A DNA stretch of 55,721 bases from Muricoccus nepalensis (GTDB lineage Bacteria > Pseudomonadota > Alphaproteobacteria > Acetobacterales > Acetobacteraceae), in assembly GCF_006438825.1 (NCBI RefSeq), contig NZ_RCZP01000034.1:1-55721 (forward strand). Direction: 5' to 3'. Below are positions 1 through 8,651 of this stretch, piece by piece (the first letter of the stretch is position 1; each line of letters starts with the position of its first letter). Below the pieces are notes generated by a model, which did no database searches, was not told the origin of the DNA, and saw only the letters and a program-made list of their open reading frames with translations. Position numbers and translations under genes: made by a program.

Positions 1-232
1 GGTCCGACACCGCTTTCCGCAGCCGCGCGTTCTCCCGCTCCAACTCCCTCAGCCGCCTGACCTGGTCCAGCTTCAGACCCCCGAACTCGGCACGCCAGCG
101 GTAGTAGGTCTGGTCTGTTACCCCGATCGCCCGCACCGCCTCCGACACCGGCTTGCCCTGCGCTGTCAGCACCTCAACCTGCCGCAGCTTGGCAACGATC
201 TCTTCCGGCGTGTGCGTCCTCTTCCGACCCAT
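1..232 (-). CDS. IS3-family transposase OrfA (partial)
   Basis: About 77 N-terminal residues are visible, starting MGRKRTHTPEEIVAKLRQ. They show the helix-turn-helix of IS3 OrfA (VSEAVRAIGVTDQTYYRWR) followed by the leucine-zipper-like stretch RLRELERENARLRKAVSD, which mediates OrfA/OrfAB assembly. OrfA binds the IS ends, and fusion with OrfB by programmed frameshifting makes the active DDE transposase. OrfB and any frameshift site lie beyond position 1. The ATG at 232 fits the family N-terminus. It is not related in function to the phosphonate genes; it marks the edge of the island. Confidence 0.85.
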   Translation of the reverse strand, partial: MGRKRTHTPEEIVAKLRQVEVLTAQGKPVSEAVRAIGVTDQTYYRWRAEFGGLKLDQVRRLRELERENARLRKAVSD

Positions 233-262
233 CCTAGCCTCCTCAAAACAGCCGCCAGTTCA
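1..262 (-). mobile_element. End of an IS3-family insertion sequence (element continues off the left edge)
   Basis: The left edge lies inside an IS3-type element read leftward. The orfA gene begins at 232. Upstream of it, at 256-262, the minus strand reads TGAACTG followed by GCGGCTG, which resembles an IS3-family terminal inverted repeat. I therefore place the outer end near 262. No target duplication can be tested because the other end is outside the window. The exact end is an estimate from motif resemblance. Confidence 0.6.
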
Positions 263-281
263 CATAACCGGCGGACTGCTT

Positions 282-596
282 CTACGGGGGCACGTCAACC
301 TCGGGCGAGCCAAGGCGACCCACGGTGCGGATATGCGCGCGAAGGCCAAGCCGGATGCCAAGTTCTTTCGTCCATTCGTCGCGAAGGCCCTTCTGGCTGG
401 TGAAGCGAGCAGAACCGGAGAGGTCCACTGCCTCCCCACCCAACATCGGCAGCCAAGCCGTCGCGATCACCAAATCGACGTCGCTGCTGGGACGGTATGT
501 GCCAACTGCTCGGCTACCCGTAAGCCAGACGGCGCGGATCGCTGGCCAAGTTGCTGCCCAGGCTGAAACGGCTTTTTGAAGCTGTGTGAGATCCAT
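282..596 (-). CDS. MNT-type nucleotidyltransferase domain protein
   Basis: This 104-residue protein carries the pol-beta-type nucleotidyltransferase signature GSRAVGTYRPSSDVDL (residues about 27-42), giving the GS motif and two metal-binding Asp residues. A plausible third carboxylate is the Asp in SPEVDV at the very C-terminus. Minimal nucleotidyltransferases of this size are often the antitoxin-like half of HEPN/MNT modules that modify the HEPN partner with AMP. I see no HEPN partner upstream. The gene ends only about 20 bp from the probable IS3 end, so its C-terminus may have been altered by the insertion. The domain call is firm; the role is unknown. Confidence 0.6.
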   Translation of the reverse strand: MDLTQLQKAVSAWAATWPAIRAVWLTGSRAVGTYRPSSDVDLVIATAWLPMLGGEAVDLSGSARFTSQKGLRDEWTKELGIRLGLRAHIRTVGRLGSPEVDVPP

Positions 597-1023
597 CTTA
601 GATGCGTCCCTAAAACAGGATCAACGCCTAGGACAAGTCTGGGCGCCCGCCAGTAGGTCCACACCCGCTTCCACTTTCGGGTGCCAGACCGCCTATGCGG
701 CGACGATGCTCCGGAGGAGGCCGAGGTCCACAGGGGCGGGCTCAGGTAGTCAGATCGGTTGGGTGCGATGGAATGCCGCCCACCGGCTCAGCCATGCGAC
801 ACCTCGACGAGCAAGACACAGAGGCGAGAACGGGTGAATCGAGAGGGGCAGGGCATCACCGAGAGGTGCAGCGCCAAACGAAACGCATCAAGAACTAGAC
901 TGCACTTAGCAGCTGCCGTGACCTCCCGGCGCCCTTGTGGCAGCCGCTCAGGTGGCCACGCGGAGGTTAAGCTGCCTTGAGATTGGTTGTCGTGCTTTCA
1001 TCAAACAGGCTTGCTCACAGACT
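597..1023. other. Intergenic stretch without a supported gene
   Basis: Between the nucleotidyltransferase and the phnC promoter region I see only short overlapping open frames without a recognisable domain or convincing ribosome site. No repeat or hairpin stands out. Composition is somewhat less GC-rich than the phn genes, consistent with a junction between the IS-bearing edge and the phosphonate island. Confidence 0.4.
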
Positions 1024-1052
1024 GCGTCACTATTCCTTCATCGTCCCATCAT
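1024..1052 (+). promoter_or_regulatory. Putative PhoB box (three half-sites) upstream of phnC
   Basis: Three 7-mers with a shared TCA core lie exactly 11 bp apart: GCGTCAC (1024-1030), CCTTCAT (1035-1041) and CCATCAT (1046-1052). PhoB binds direct repeats of CTGTCAT-like 7-mers separated by 4 bp, occupying the -35 region. The array is in the direction of phnC transcription and ends 35 bp before the phnC ATG. Each half-site matches the consensus at about 5 of 7 positions, so the spacing is the stronger argument. Confidence 0.55.
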
Positions 1053-1087
1053 CAAGCCATCCGCGAAGGCCCTCTAAGCCGCGCCCC

Positions 1088-1894
<807 letters not shown>

Positions 1895-1931
1895 CGGGCC
1901 CCACGCGCCCACCGACACGAGAGAGGTTTTC

Positions 1932-2849
1932 ATGATCATACATCGACGCGCCCTTCTAGGCGCCACGGCCGGCCTGCTGGCCGCACCCTCCGTCCTTCGT
2001 GCCCAGGGGAACGCTGCTTGGGCAGCGCGCTACCAGGAGCTGGTCTTCGCGATCATTCCCTCTGAGAACGCTTCGGGCGTGACGGAGCGCTACGGCCCCT
2101 TCATCGACTACCTGTCGCGCCGTCTCGGCACGAAGGTGACGCTGCGCATCGCCAACGACTACGCGGCCGTGATCGAGGGCCAGCGGTCGGGCAACGTGCA
2201 CATCGCCTCTTACGGCCCCTCCTCCTTCGCGCGCGCGCTGATGACGGGCGCGCAGATCACCGCCTTCGCGATCGAGACGAACCTTGACGGAACGAAGGGC
2301 TACTACTCCGTCTTCTATGTGAAGAAGGACAGCCCCTACCAGCGCGTCGAGGACCTCCGGGGCAAAAACCTAGGCCTCGTGGACCCCAACTCCACCTCCG
2401 GCAACAACGTGCCGCGCTTTGCGCTGAACAAGATGAACATCAAGCCAGAGGACTTCTTCGGCCGCGTCGTCTACACCGGCAGCCACGAGAACGCGGTGAT
2501 CGCGCTTAACCAGGGCACCGTCGAGATGTGCGCGAATTGGTGGAACGACGAGCAGGAGAGCAATCTCCTGCGCATGGCGCGCAAGGGCATGGTGAAGGCG
2601 GAGGACTTCCGCATCATCTTCAAGTCCGAGCAGATCGTGAACTCGCCCATGGCCTATCTCAACGCCCTTCCGGACGATCTGAAAACCGCCATCCGTAGCG
2701 CCGTGCTCGAGCTTGCAACGACCGACAAGCGGGCCTTCGAGGCGATCTACGAGGGCAAGCAGGGCCCCCTCGTGGCCGTCGACAATGCCGCCTACGACCC
2801 GATCATCGAGCTGAACCGCTTCGTCGACAACCTGCGCCGCCGCGGCTGA
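1932..2849 (+). CDS. phnD: Phosphonate ABC transporter periplasmic binding protein PhnD
   Basis: PhnD captures phosphonates (and often phosphate esters) in the periplasm and delivers them to PhnE. The 305-residue protein opens with a twin-arginine-like signal, MIIHRRALLGATAGLLAAPS, ending in LRAQG. The mature part has the PhnD-family hallmarks RYGPFIDYLSRRLG and LGLVDPNSTSGNNVPRFAL, in which the STSG loop contacts the phosphonate group in the characterised homologue. The ATG at 1932 follows GAGAGG at 1920-1925. A strong hairpin directly after the stop may keep PhnD mRNA more abundant than the permease message. Confidence 0.93.
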   Translation: MIIHRRALLGATAGLLAAPSVLRAQGNAAWAARYQELVFAIIPSENASGVTERYGPFIDYLSRRLGTKVTLRIANDYAAVIEGQRSGNVHIASYGPSSFARALMTGAQITAFAIETNLDGTKGYYSVFYVKKDSPYQRVEDLRGKNLGLVDPNSTSGNNVPRFALNKMNIKPEDFFGRVVYTGSHENAVIALNQGTVEMCANWWNDEQESNLLRMARKGMVKAEDFRIIFKSEQIVNSPMAYLNALPDDLKTAIRSAVLELATTDKRAFEAIYEGKQGPLVAVDNAAYDPIIELNRFVDNLRRRG

Positions 2850-2856
2850 CCGCCCT

Positions 2857-2885
2857 GGCCGCCCCGGCATCCCACCGGGGCGGCC
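2857..2885 (+). promoter_or_regulatory. Intercistronic hairpin between phnD and phnE1
   Basis: A perfect 11-bp stem, GGCCGCCCCGG (2857-2867) with CCGGGGCGGCC (2875-2885), closes a 7-nt loop. No U-tract follows, so it is not a classical intrinsic terminator. In ABC-importer operons such hairpins after the binding-protein gene commonly protect the upstream mRNA from 3' exonucleases or reduce read-through. That role here is inference. Confidence 0.6.
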
Positions 2886-2910
2886 ATCTCGTCCTGAAAG
2901 AGCCGGTCCC

Positions 2911-3801
2911 CTGGCAACGACCCTCCCTCTCCTTCCCGACGCGCGCCTGGCCGAGCTGCTGGACGGCTACCGCGCCGCCGGTCGCGCGCCGCGGCGCCGC
3001 GCGCTGGCTCTCGCCGTCACGATCGCCGTGCTCGCCCTGCTGGCCGGCCACGTGGCCGAGGTCGACCTCTCCCGGCTCGGGCGGCATCTCGGCGATTTCT
3101 TCGGGTATTTCGACCGTCTCACGGCGCTGGAAGCCGGCGGCGGGCGGGTCTGGACCGATCCGGCGGAGTGGTTCTGGGGCTGGCGGAAATGGGGCCTGCT
3201 GCTCGCCGACACCCTGCTCATTGCCTATGCCGGCACGGCACTCGGCGCCCTCGGCGGCTTCCTTCTCTCCTTCGTCGCGGCCGCGAACCTCGTGGCCAAT
3301 CCCTGGACGCGCGGCATGGCACGGCGCTTCCTCGAGTTCTGCCGCACGGTGCCGGACATCGTATTCGCCCTCATCTTCGTCATCGCCTTCGGTCTCGGCC
3401 CGGTGCCGGGCGTACTGGCGATCGCGATCCACAGTATCGGCGCGCTCGGCAAGCTCTTCTCCGAGGTGATCGAGAACATCGATTCGAAGCCCGTTGAAGG
3501 CGCTGCCGCCGCCGGCGCGTCCTGGGTGGCCATGCTCCGCTTCGCGGTGCTCCCACAGGTGCTGCCGAACTTCGCGAGCTACGCGCTGCTCCGCTTCGAG
3601 GTGAATGTCCGGCAGGCTTCCGTGCTCGGCTTCGTCGGGGCAGGCGGGATCGGGCAGGATCTAATCGAGGCCATCCGCAAGTTCTACTACAACGACGTCG
3701 CCGCCATCCTCGTGCTGATCATCGTCACGGTCATGCTGATCGATCTCGGCACGGAGCGGCTGCGCCACCGCCTGATCGGCGCGATGGAGCGCAGCCCATG
3801 A
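2911..3801 (+). CDS. phnE: Phosphonate ABC transporter permease PhnE (first copy)
   Basis: This is an inner-membrane permease with the binding-protein-dependent transport domain. It has about five to six hydrophobic segments and the EAA loop GAAAAGASWVAMLRFAVLPQVLPN, which docks PhnC. The first recognisable ATG/GTG-type start in frame is GTG at 3028, but it falls inside the first membrane helix. The frame is open upstream and codes a PhnE-like N-terminus (LPDARLAELLDGYRAAGRA). No ATG, GTG or TTG exists in that extension; CTG at 2911, preceded by GAAAGAG, is my best candidate, giving 296 residues. The stop overlaps the next gene's ATG (ATGA). The protein call is firm and the start uncertain. 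Confidence 0.85.
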   Translation: MATTLPLLPDARLAELLDGYRAAGRAPRRRALALAVTIAVLALLAGHVAEVDLSRLGRHLGDFFGYFDRLTALEAGGGRVWTDPAEWFWGWRKWGLLLADTLLIAYAGTALGALGGFLLSFVAAANLVANPWTRGMARRFLEFCRTVPDIVFALIFVIAFGLGPVPGVLAIAIHSIGALGKLFSEVIENIDSKPVEGAAAAGASWVAMLRFAVLPQVLPNFASYALLRFEVNVRQASVLGFVGAGGIGQDLIEAIRKFYYNDVAAILVLIIVTVMLIDLGTERLRHRLIGAMERSP

Positions 3802-4661
3802 GCCCGGCCCGGGTCCTCACCCTCCACGAGGCGGCGCTCGCCGACCGCGCTGGCCTCATAGCCCGCCATCCCGCGGTCTTCCGCCGCGTCACGGCCGCGC
3901 GCCTCGGGACCTCGCTCACCGCCGCCGCGGCTCTCGGGCTTCTCGCCTTCGGCCTGTGGCGGCTGGAGTTCTCGCCCGGGCGCATCGCGGGCGGCTTGGC
4001 CCAGTTGCTGCACTTCCTCGGGATGATGCTGCCGCCCGACCCTGGCAGCGCCTCGCGCGCCTTCCTGATCCTGCGCGGCCTAGCCGAAACCCTCGCGATC
4101 GCCCTTCTCGGCACGCTGCTCGCCGCCGCCGTCGCGCTCCCGCTCGGCTTCCTTGCGGCGCGGAACACCTCGGCCGGGCGGCTGGTGCACTTCCTCTCCC
4201 GCCGCGCGCTCGACAGCATCCGCGGGGTGGACGCGCTGATCTGGGCCCTAATCTGGGTGAGCGTCGTCGGCCTCGGCCCCTTCGCCGGCGTGCTGGCCAT
4301 CATGACCAGCGACATCGGCACCTTCGGCAAGCTCTTCTCCGAGGCGATCGAGGCCACCGACCGCCGGGCCGTGGAAGGTGTCACGTCCGCCGGCGGCGGC
4401 AGGCTCGCGAGGATCCGCTTCGGCGTGTTGCCGGCCGTCCTGCCGGTCATGGCGGGCCAGGTGCTCTACATGTTCGAGAGCAACACGCGCTCCTCCACGA
4501 TCATCGGCATCGTCGGAGCCGGCGGCATCGGGCTGATGCTGTCGGAGATGATCCGCACGCTCGAATGGGGCGTCGTCTCCTTCATTGTGCTGCTGGTGCT
4601 CGTGGCCGTCGCGGTGATCGACACGATCTCCGGTCGGCTGCGCGCGGGCCTGGCCGGCTAG
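3798..4661 (+). CDS. phnE: Phosphonate ABC transporter permease PhnE (second copy)
   Basis: This 287-residue permease is paralogous to the preceding one, and the pair probably forms a heterodimeric channel. It shares the loop GVTSAGGGRLARIRFGVLPAVLP and the segment TFGKLFSEAIEATDRRAVEG, which parallels ALGKLFSEVIENIDSKPVEG in the first copy. The N-terminus (HEAALADRAGLIARHPAVFRR) is the cytoplasmic lead-in often seen in second PhnE copies. It is translationally coupled to the first copy by a 4-bp ATGA overlap. It ends 9 bp before the end of the opposing phnN gene, in a GC-rich run with GGCC repeats that could form a bidirectional stop for transcription. Confidence 0.92.
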   Translation: MSPARVLTLHEAALADRAGLIARHPAVFRRVTAARLGTSLTAAAALGLLAFGLWRLEFSPGRIAGGLAQLLHFLGMMLPPDPGSASRAFLILRGLAETLAIALLGTLLAAAVALPLGFLAARNTSAGRLVHFLSRRALDSIRGVDALIWALIWVSVVGLGPFAGVLAIMTSDIGTFGKLFSEAIEATDRRAVEGVTSAGGGRLARIRFGVLPAVLPVMAGQVLYMFESNTRSSTIIGIVGAGGIGLMLSEMIRTLEWGVVSFIVLLVLVAVAVIDTISGRLRAGLAG

Positions 4662-4670
4662 GCCGGGCCG

Positions 4671-5219
4671 TCAGCCGGGGCGGCCGCGCAACGCCCGCAC
4701 CACCTGTTCCGCGCCTGCCGCGACGCTGCCGTCGTTCACCACCGTCTTGACGGGAAGCCCGGCCGGCAGGGGCGCCCGGCGGGAAAGCCGGCGGGCGACG
4801 TCCGCCGCGCTCTCCCGCCCCCTCGCGGCAAGCCGCGCTGCCAGGATGGCGGGCGGAGCGGTGATCTCCAGCACCCGCAGCGGGTGGCGTGCGGCCGCCT
4901 CCGGCAAAACCCGCCGGGAGAGGTTCGCGACGGCGACCCGCCCCGACGCGAGCGCCGCCTCCAGAGCGGCGCGGGGGAGGCCGTAGAGCAGCCCGTGGGC
5001 CTCCCACCAGAGGGCGAAGCCACCCGCGTCGCGCTCGGCCAGGAAGGCCTCGCGCGAGAGCGGACGATGATCCTCCCCGCCGGCCTCCGCCGGGCGGGTG
5101 ACGGTGCGCTGGAGGAAGGTGACACGGTCGTCCCGCGCCAGGGCGGCGCGGGCGGCCTCCATCAAGGTGTCCTTGCCCGCGCCGGAGGGCCCGACGACGG
5201 CCACGAGCACGCCGCTCAC
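4671..5219 (-). CDS. phnN: Ribose 1,5-bisphosphate phosphokinase PhnN
   Basis: PhnN uses ATP to convert ribose 1,5-bisphosphate, from the end of the C-P lyase pathway, into PRPP. The 182-residue guanylate-kinase-like protein has a P-loop GPSGAGKDT at residues about 10-18, the family stretch RTVTRPAEAGGEDH and the acceptor-site region FALWWEAHGLLYGLP. The length is standard for PhnN. It is the last gene of the leftward C-P lyase operon, and its start overlaps the phnL stop by 4 bp. Confidence 0.93.
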   Translation of the reverse strand: MSGVLVAVVGPSGAGKDTLMEAARAALARDDRVTFLQRTVTRPAEAGGEDHRPLSREAFLAERDAGGFALWWEAHGLLYGLPRAALEAALASGRVAVANLSRRVLPEAAARHPLRVLEITAPPAILAARLAARGRESAADVARRLSRRAPLPAGLPVKTVVNDGSVAAGAEQVVRALRGRPG

Positions 5220-5917
5220 GCGGCATCCCTCAGCGGCGCCACCTCCAGGACGCGGTCGGCCACGCGATCGCGCACCTCCCGGTCGTGGAAGATGCCAACG
5301 AGGGCCGCGCCGCGGGCCTTGGCCTCGCCGATCAGGGCGATCACCACCTCGCGGTTTGCCGCGTCGAGGCTCGCCGTCGGCTCGTCGAGCAGCATCAGCG
5401 GGAACGCCGCGACGAACCCCCGCGCGAGGTTCACGCGCTGCTGCTCCCCGCCCGAGAAGGTGGCGGGCGGAAGCGCGTGCAGGCGCCTTGGCAGGCTCAG
5501 CCGATGCAGAAGGGCCTTGGCTCGGGCTAGCGCCTCCTCCCGCGGCACGCCGCGCGCGGCGAGCGGCTCGGCCACAATCTCCACCGCGGGAACGCGGGGA
5601 ATGACCCGCAGGAACTGCGAGACATGGCCGATTGTGTCCCGCCGCAGCGCGATCACCTCGCGGGGCGAGGCGATCGCCAGGTCAGCCACGCTCCCGTCGG
5701 GGCGCCGCACGAGGATGCACCCCGCATCCGCGCCGTAGTTCCCCTGCAGCAGCCGCATCAGGGTGGACTTGCCGGCGCCGGAGGGGCCGGAGAGTGCCAC
5801 GCACTCGCCGGGCCCCACCTCGATCGCCACGTCGCGCAGCACGGGGATGCCGACGCCGTCCTGCAGGTGCAGGGTGAAGTCCTTGGCCAGCCCCTCGGCC
5901 TTCAGCGTCCAGCTCAT
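5216..5917 (-). CDS. phnL: C-P lyase accessory ABC protein PhnL
   Basis: PhnL is an ABC-type ATPase of the C-P lyase machinery, not a transporter subunit. With PhnG, H and I it is needed to form ribose 1-methylphosphonate 5-triphosphate. The 233-residue protein has Walker A GPSGAGKST, signature FSGGEQQRVNLARG and Walker B LMLLDEPTASLD. The stretch RRDTIGHVSQFLRVIPRVPA is diagnostic for PhnL. The frame remains open for about 170 residues upstream, but the ATG at 5917 gives the family start (MSWTLKAEGLAKDF) and overlaps the phnK stop by 4 bp. Confidence 0.93.
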   Translation of the reverse strand: MSWTLKAEGLAKDFTLHLQDGVGIPVLRDVAIEVGPGECVALSGPSGAGKSTLMRLLQGNYGADAGCILVRRPDGSVADLAIASPREVIALRRDTIGHVSQFLRVIPRVPAVEIVAEPLAARGVPREEALARAKALLHRLSLPRRLHALPPATFSGGEQQRVNLARGFVAAFPLMLLDEPTASLDAANREVVIALIGEAKARGAALVGIFHDREVRDRVADRVLEVAPLRDAA

Positions 5918-6690
5918 GCCGCGAGCACCGAGGAGACGAGAAGCTGGGTGTAGGGGTGGCGCGGGTCGTCCAGCACGCGGTCGGTTAGCCCTTCCTCCAC
6001 CACTCGGCCATGCCGCATGACGATGAGCCGATGCGCCAGCAGCCGCGCCGCGGCGATGTCGTGCGTGACCAGGATCACTGCGATGCCGAGATCGGCTACC
6101 AGCGCGCGGATCATGTCGAGCAGCCGGGCCTGGACCGAGACGTCGAGCCCGCCCGTCGGCTCGTCCATGAAGACAAGGCGCGGACGGGTGACGAGGGTGC
6201 GCGCGATCTGCAGCCGCTGCCGCATGCCACCCGAGAACAGCCGGGGCGCGTCGTCGATCCGCGCGGCTGGGATCTCCACCCGCTCCAGCCAGCGCGCGGC
6301 CTCTGCGCGGATGTCGCCGTAATGGCGCGCGCCGCTCGCCATCAGCCGCTCCCCCACGTTGCCGCCCGCCGAGACCGCCATGCGGAGGCCGTCTCGCGCG
6401 TCCTGGTGGACGAAGCCCCATTCGGTACGCGCCAAGCGGCGCCGTGCGGGCTCCCCCATGCCGTGGACGTCCTGGGCCGCACCCGAGGGGTCGCGGTAGA
6501 GCACTGTCCCCGCGTCGGGCCGGACGTCCCCCGCCAGCAGCCGCAGCAGGGTGGACTTGCCCGAGCCGGACTCGCCGACGATGGCGAGGACCTCGCCCGG
6601 CCAGAGCTCGAGCGAGACGCCGCCGACCGCCCGCACGGCTCCGAAGGCGAGCGACAGGTCGCTGGCCGAGAGAATGGGCCCGTCGCTCAT
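5914..6690 (-). CDS. phnK: C-P lyase complex ABC protein PhnK
   Basis: PhnK binds the PhnGHIJ core near PhnJ and couples ATP hydrolysis to the C-P lyase cycle. The 258-residue protein shows Walker A GESGSGKST, signature FSGGMRQRLQIARTL and Walker B LVFMDEPTGGLDV, plus the PhnK-typical insert DVHGMGEPARRRLARTEWG. It resembles the oligopeptide ATPase group, as PhnK does generally. The ATG at 6690 (MSDGPILSASDLSLAFG) overlaps the end of phnJ by 4 bp. Confidence 0.93.
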   Translation of the reverse strand: MSDGPILSASDLSLAFGAVRAVGGVSLELWPGEVLAIVGESGSGKSTLLRLLAGDVRPDAGTVLYRDPSGAAQDVHGMGEPARRRLARTEWGFVHQDARDGLRMAVSAGGNVGERLMASGARHYGDIRAEAARWLERVEIPAARIDDAPRLFSGGMRQRLQIARTLVTRPRLVFMDEPTGGLDVSVQARLLDMIRALVADLGIAVILVTHDIAAARLLAHRLIVMRHGRVVEEGLTDRVLDDPRHPYTQLLVSSVLAA

Positions 6691-7532
6691 TCCGCCGCCT
6701 CGCGCATCGCCTGCCGCTCCCCGCAGAAATCCGTGTCCGAGCAGACGAAGAGCCGCCCGCCCCTGTCGTCCGTCACCACCTCGTCGAGATAGCTGTCTCC
6801 CGCCCCGCAGAGGCTGCAACGTCCTCTGGCCCGCAGCGGCACGAAGGGATGGTCCTCGAAGTCGAGGCTTCGCACCTCGGTGTAGGGCGGCACGGCGTAG
6901 AGCCGCCGCTCCCGCCCGGCACCGAAGAGCTGAAGGGCGGGGGAGCGGTGCATCTTCGGGTTGTCGAAGGAGGGGATAGGCGAGGGCGACATCAGGTAGC
7001 GCCCGTTCACCATGACCGGGTGGTCGTAGGAGGAGCCGACGCGGCCGTGCCGCGCGATGTCCTCGTAGAGCTTCACCTGCATAAGCCCGTAATCGGCTAG
7101 CGCGTGCAGGCGCCGCGTCTCGGACCGCCGCGGCTCCAGGCGAAAGAGCGGCTCGGGCTGCGGCACCTGATAGACCAGAACCTGCCCCTCCCGCAGCGGC
7201 GTCTCCGGGATGCGGTGGCGCGTCTGGATCACCGTCGCTTCGGCGGTCCGCTCGGTGGTGGCGAGCCCCGGCGCCACGCGGGCAAAGAAGCGGCGGATGG
7301 AGACGGCGTTGGTGGTGTCGTCGGCGCCCTGGTCGATGACTTTCAGTGTGTCCTCCGCGCCGATCACGCTCGCGGTCACCTGGATGCCGCCGGTGCCCCA
7401 GCCATAGGGCAGCGGCATTTCGCGCGAGCCGAAGGGCACTTGGTGCCCGGGCACCGCCACCGCCTTCAGCAGGGCACGACGGATCATCCGCTTCGTCGCC
7501 TCGTCGAGATAGGCGAAGTTGTAGCCGCTCAT
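6687..7532 (-). CDS. phnJ: Alpha-D-ribose 1-methylphosphonate 5-phosphate C-P lyase PhnJ
   Basis: PhnJ is the radical-SAM enzyme that breaks the carbon-phosphorus bond, giving a hydrocarbon and the cyclic ribose 1,2-phosphate 5-phosphate. The 281-residue protein keeps all four expected cysteines near the C-terminus: CSLC (C239, C242), then C264 and C270 in FVCSDTDFCGE. These match the [4Fe-4S] ligands and the catalytic thiyl Cys of the E. coli enzyme with a two-residue offset. The start MSGYNFAYLDEATKRMIRR is family-typical. The gene is flanked by phnI and phnK with 4-bp overlaps. All catalytic features look intact. Confidence 0.96.
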   Translation of the reverse strand: MSGYNFAYLDEATKRMIRRALLKAVAVPGHQVPFGSREMPLPYGWGTGGIQVTASVIGAEDTLKVIDQGADDTTNAVSIRRFFARVAPGLATTERTAEATVIQTRHRIPETPLREGQVLVYQVPQPEPLFRLEPRRSETRRLHALADYGLMQVKLYEDIARHGRVGSSYDHPVMVNGRYLMSPSPIPSFDNPKMHRSPALQLFGAGRERRLYAVPPYTEVRSLDFEDHPFVPLRARGRCSLCGAGDSYLDEVVTDDRGGRLFVCSDTDFCGERQAMREAAE

Positions 7533-8647
7533 CCCTCAGGCCCCTCCATCTCGGGCTGCGTCGCGGCGCGGCGCGAGCGCTCCGCCTCCACCGCCGCCCG
7601 CATGGCGCGCACGGCCTCGAGCTCGCTCTGGAAATCGACGTAGTGGGGCAGCTTCAAGTGCTCGAGGAAGCCCGTCGCCTCGACGTTGTCCGAGTGCGAG
7701 AGGACGAACTCCTCGTCCTGCGCGGGCGCCTCCGCCGTCTCGCCCAGCTCCGCGCCGCGCAGCGCCCGGTCCATCAGCGCCATGGCCATGGCCCGGCGCT
7801 CCGTCCGGCCGAAGACGAGGCCGTAGCCCCGGGTGAACTGCGGGGGTTCCGTGCGCGAGCCGTGGAACTGGTTCACCATCTGGCACTCGGTGACCATGAG
7901 GTCGCCGATCTCGATCTCAAAGCCGAGCTCCGGCGGCGTGAGGGACACGGCGACCTCGCCCTGGCGCAGCTCGCCCACGAAGGGATGGTTGTTGCCGTAG
8001 CCGCGCTGGGTGGAATAGGCCATGGAGAGGAGGAAGCCCTCGTCGCCGCGTGCCAGGTTCTGCAGCCGCAGCGCCCTTCCGGCGGGGAAGGCGACCGGCG
8101 TGCGGGTGAGGTCGCCGGGCTCGGCGTCGGAGGCGTCCTCGGCGGCCATCAGCCCCTCAGCCGCCAGCAGTCCTGTGACCCGCGGCGGGGCCGCGTCCTC
8201 GCCCGGATCGGCTTCGGCCGTCGCCGGCGGCGCCAAGCCCTCGGCCGCGAGGGCGAAATCGAGCAGGCGGTGGGTGTAGTCGAAGGTCGGCCCCAGCACC
8301 TGCCCGCCCGGCAGGTCCTTGTAGGCGGCGGAGACACGCCGCCGCACGGTCATCGCGCCCGTGTCCAGCGGGGTGGAGGCACCCAAGCGCGGCAGCGTGG
8401 TGCGGTAGGCGCGGAGGAGGAAGATCGCCTCGATGAGGTCGCCGCGCGCCTGCTTGATCGCCAGCGCGGCGAGGCCAGGGTCGTAGAGGGAGCCCTCCGC
8501 CATCACGCGGTCCACGGCGAGGGTGAGCTGCTCCCGGATGGCATCGGTGCCGATCTCCGGCACGCGCGCGTCGCCGCGCCGCTCCTCCGCGAGCCAGGCA
8601 TGGGCGTTGGCGATGGCGGCCTCGCCGCCCTTCACCGCGACGTACAT
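7529..8647 (-). CDS. phnI: C-P lyase subunit PhnI
   Basis: PhnI attaches the phosphonate to ribose by displacing adenine from ATP, working with PhnG, H and L; alone it has purine nucleosidase activity. The 372-residue protein starts MYVAVKGGEAAIANAHAWLA and contains IKQARGDLIEAIFLLRAYRTT, both typical of PhnI. I chose the ATG at 8647; the open frame continues 42 codons upstream without family resemblance. The stop overlaps phnJ by 4 bp. A small gap of 4 bp separates it from phnH. Confidence 0.94.
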   Translation of the reverse strand: MYVAVKGGEAAIANAHAWLAEERRGDARVPEIGTDAIREQLTLAVDRVMAEGSLYDPGLAALAIKQARGDLIEAIFLLRAYRTTLPRLGASTPLDTGAMTVRRRVSAAYKDLPGGQVLGPTFDYTHRLLDFALAAEGLAPPATAEADPGEDAAPPRVTGLLAAEGLMAAEDASDAEPGDLTRTPVAFPAGRALRLQNLARGDEGFLLSMAYSTQRGYGNNHPFVGELRQGEVAVSLTPPELGFEIEIGDLMVTECQMVNQFHGSRTEPPQFTRGYGLVFGRTERRAMAMALMDRALRGAELGETAEAPAQDEEFVLSHSDNVEATGFLEHLKLPHYVDFQSELEAVRAMRAAVEAERSRRAATQPEMEGPEG

Positions 8648-8651
8648 CGGC

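Noticed and set aside
987-1001. Additional Pho-like 7-mers TTGTCGT and CTTTCAT near phnC
   Set aside because: They are 8 bp apart, not 11, and are not in register with the array at 1024-1052.
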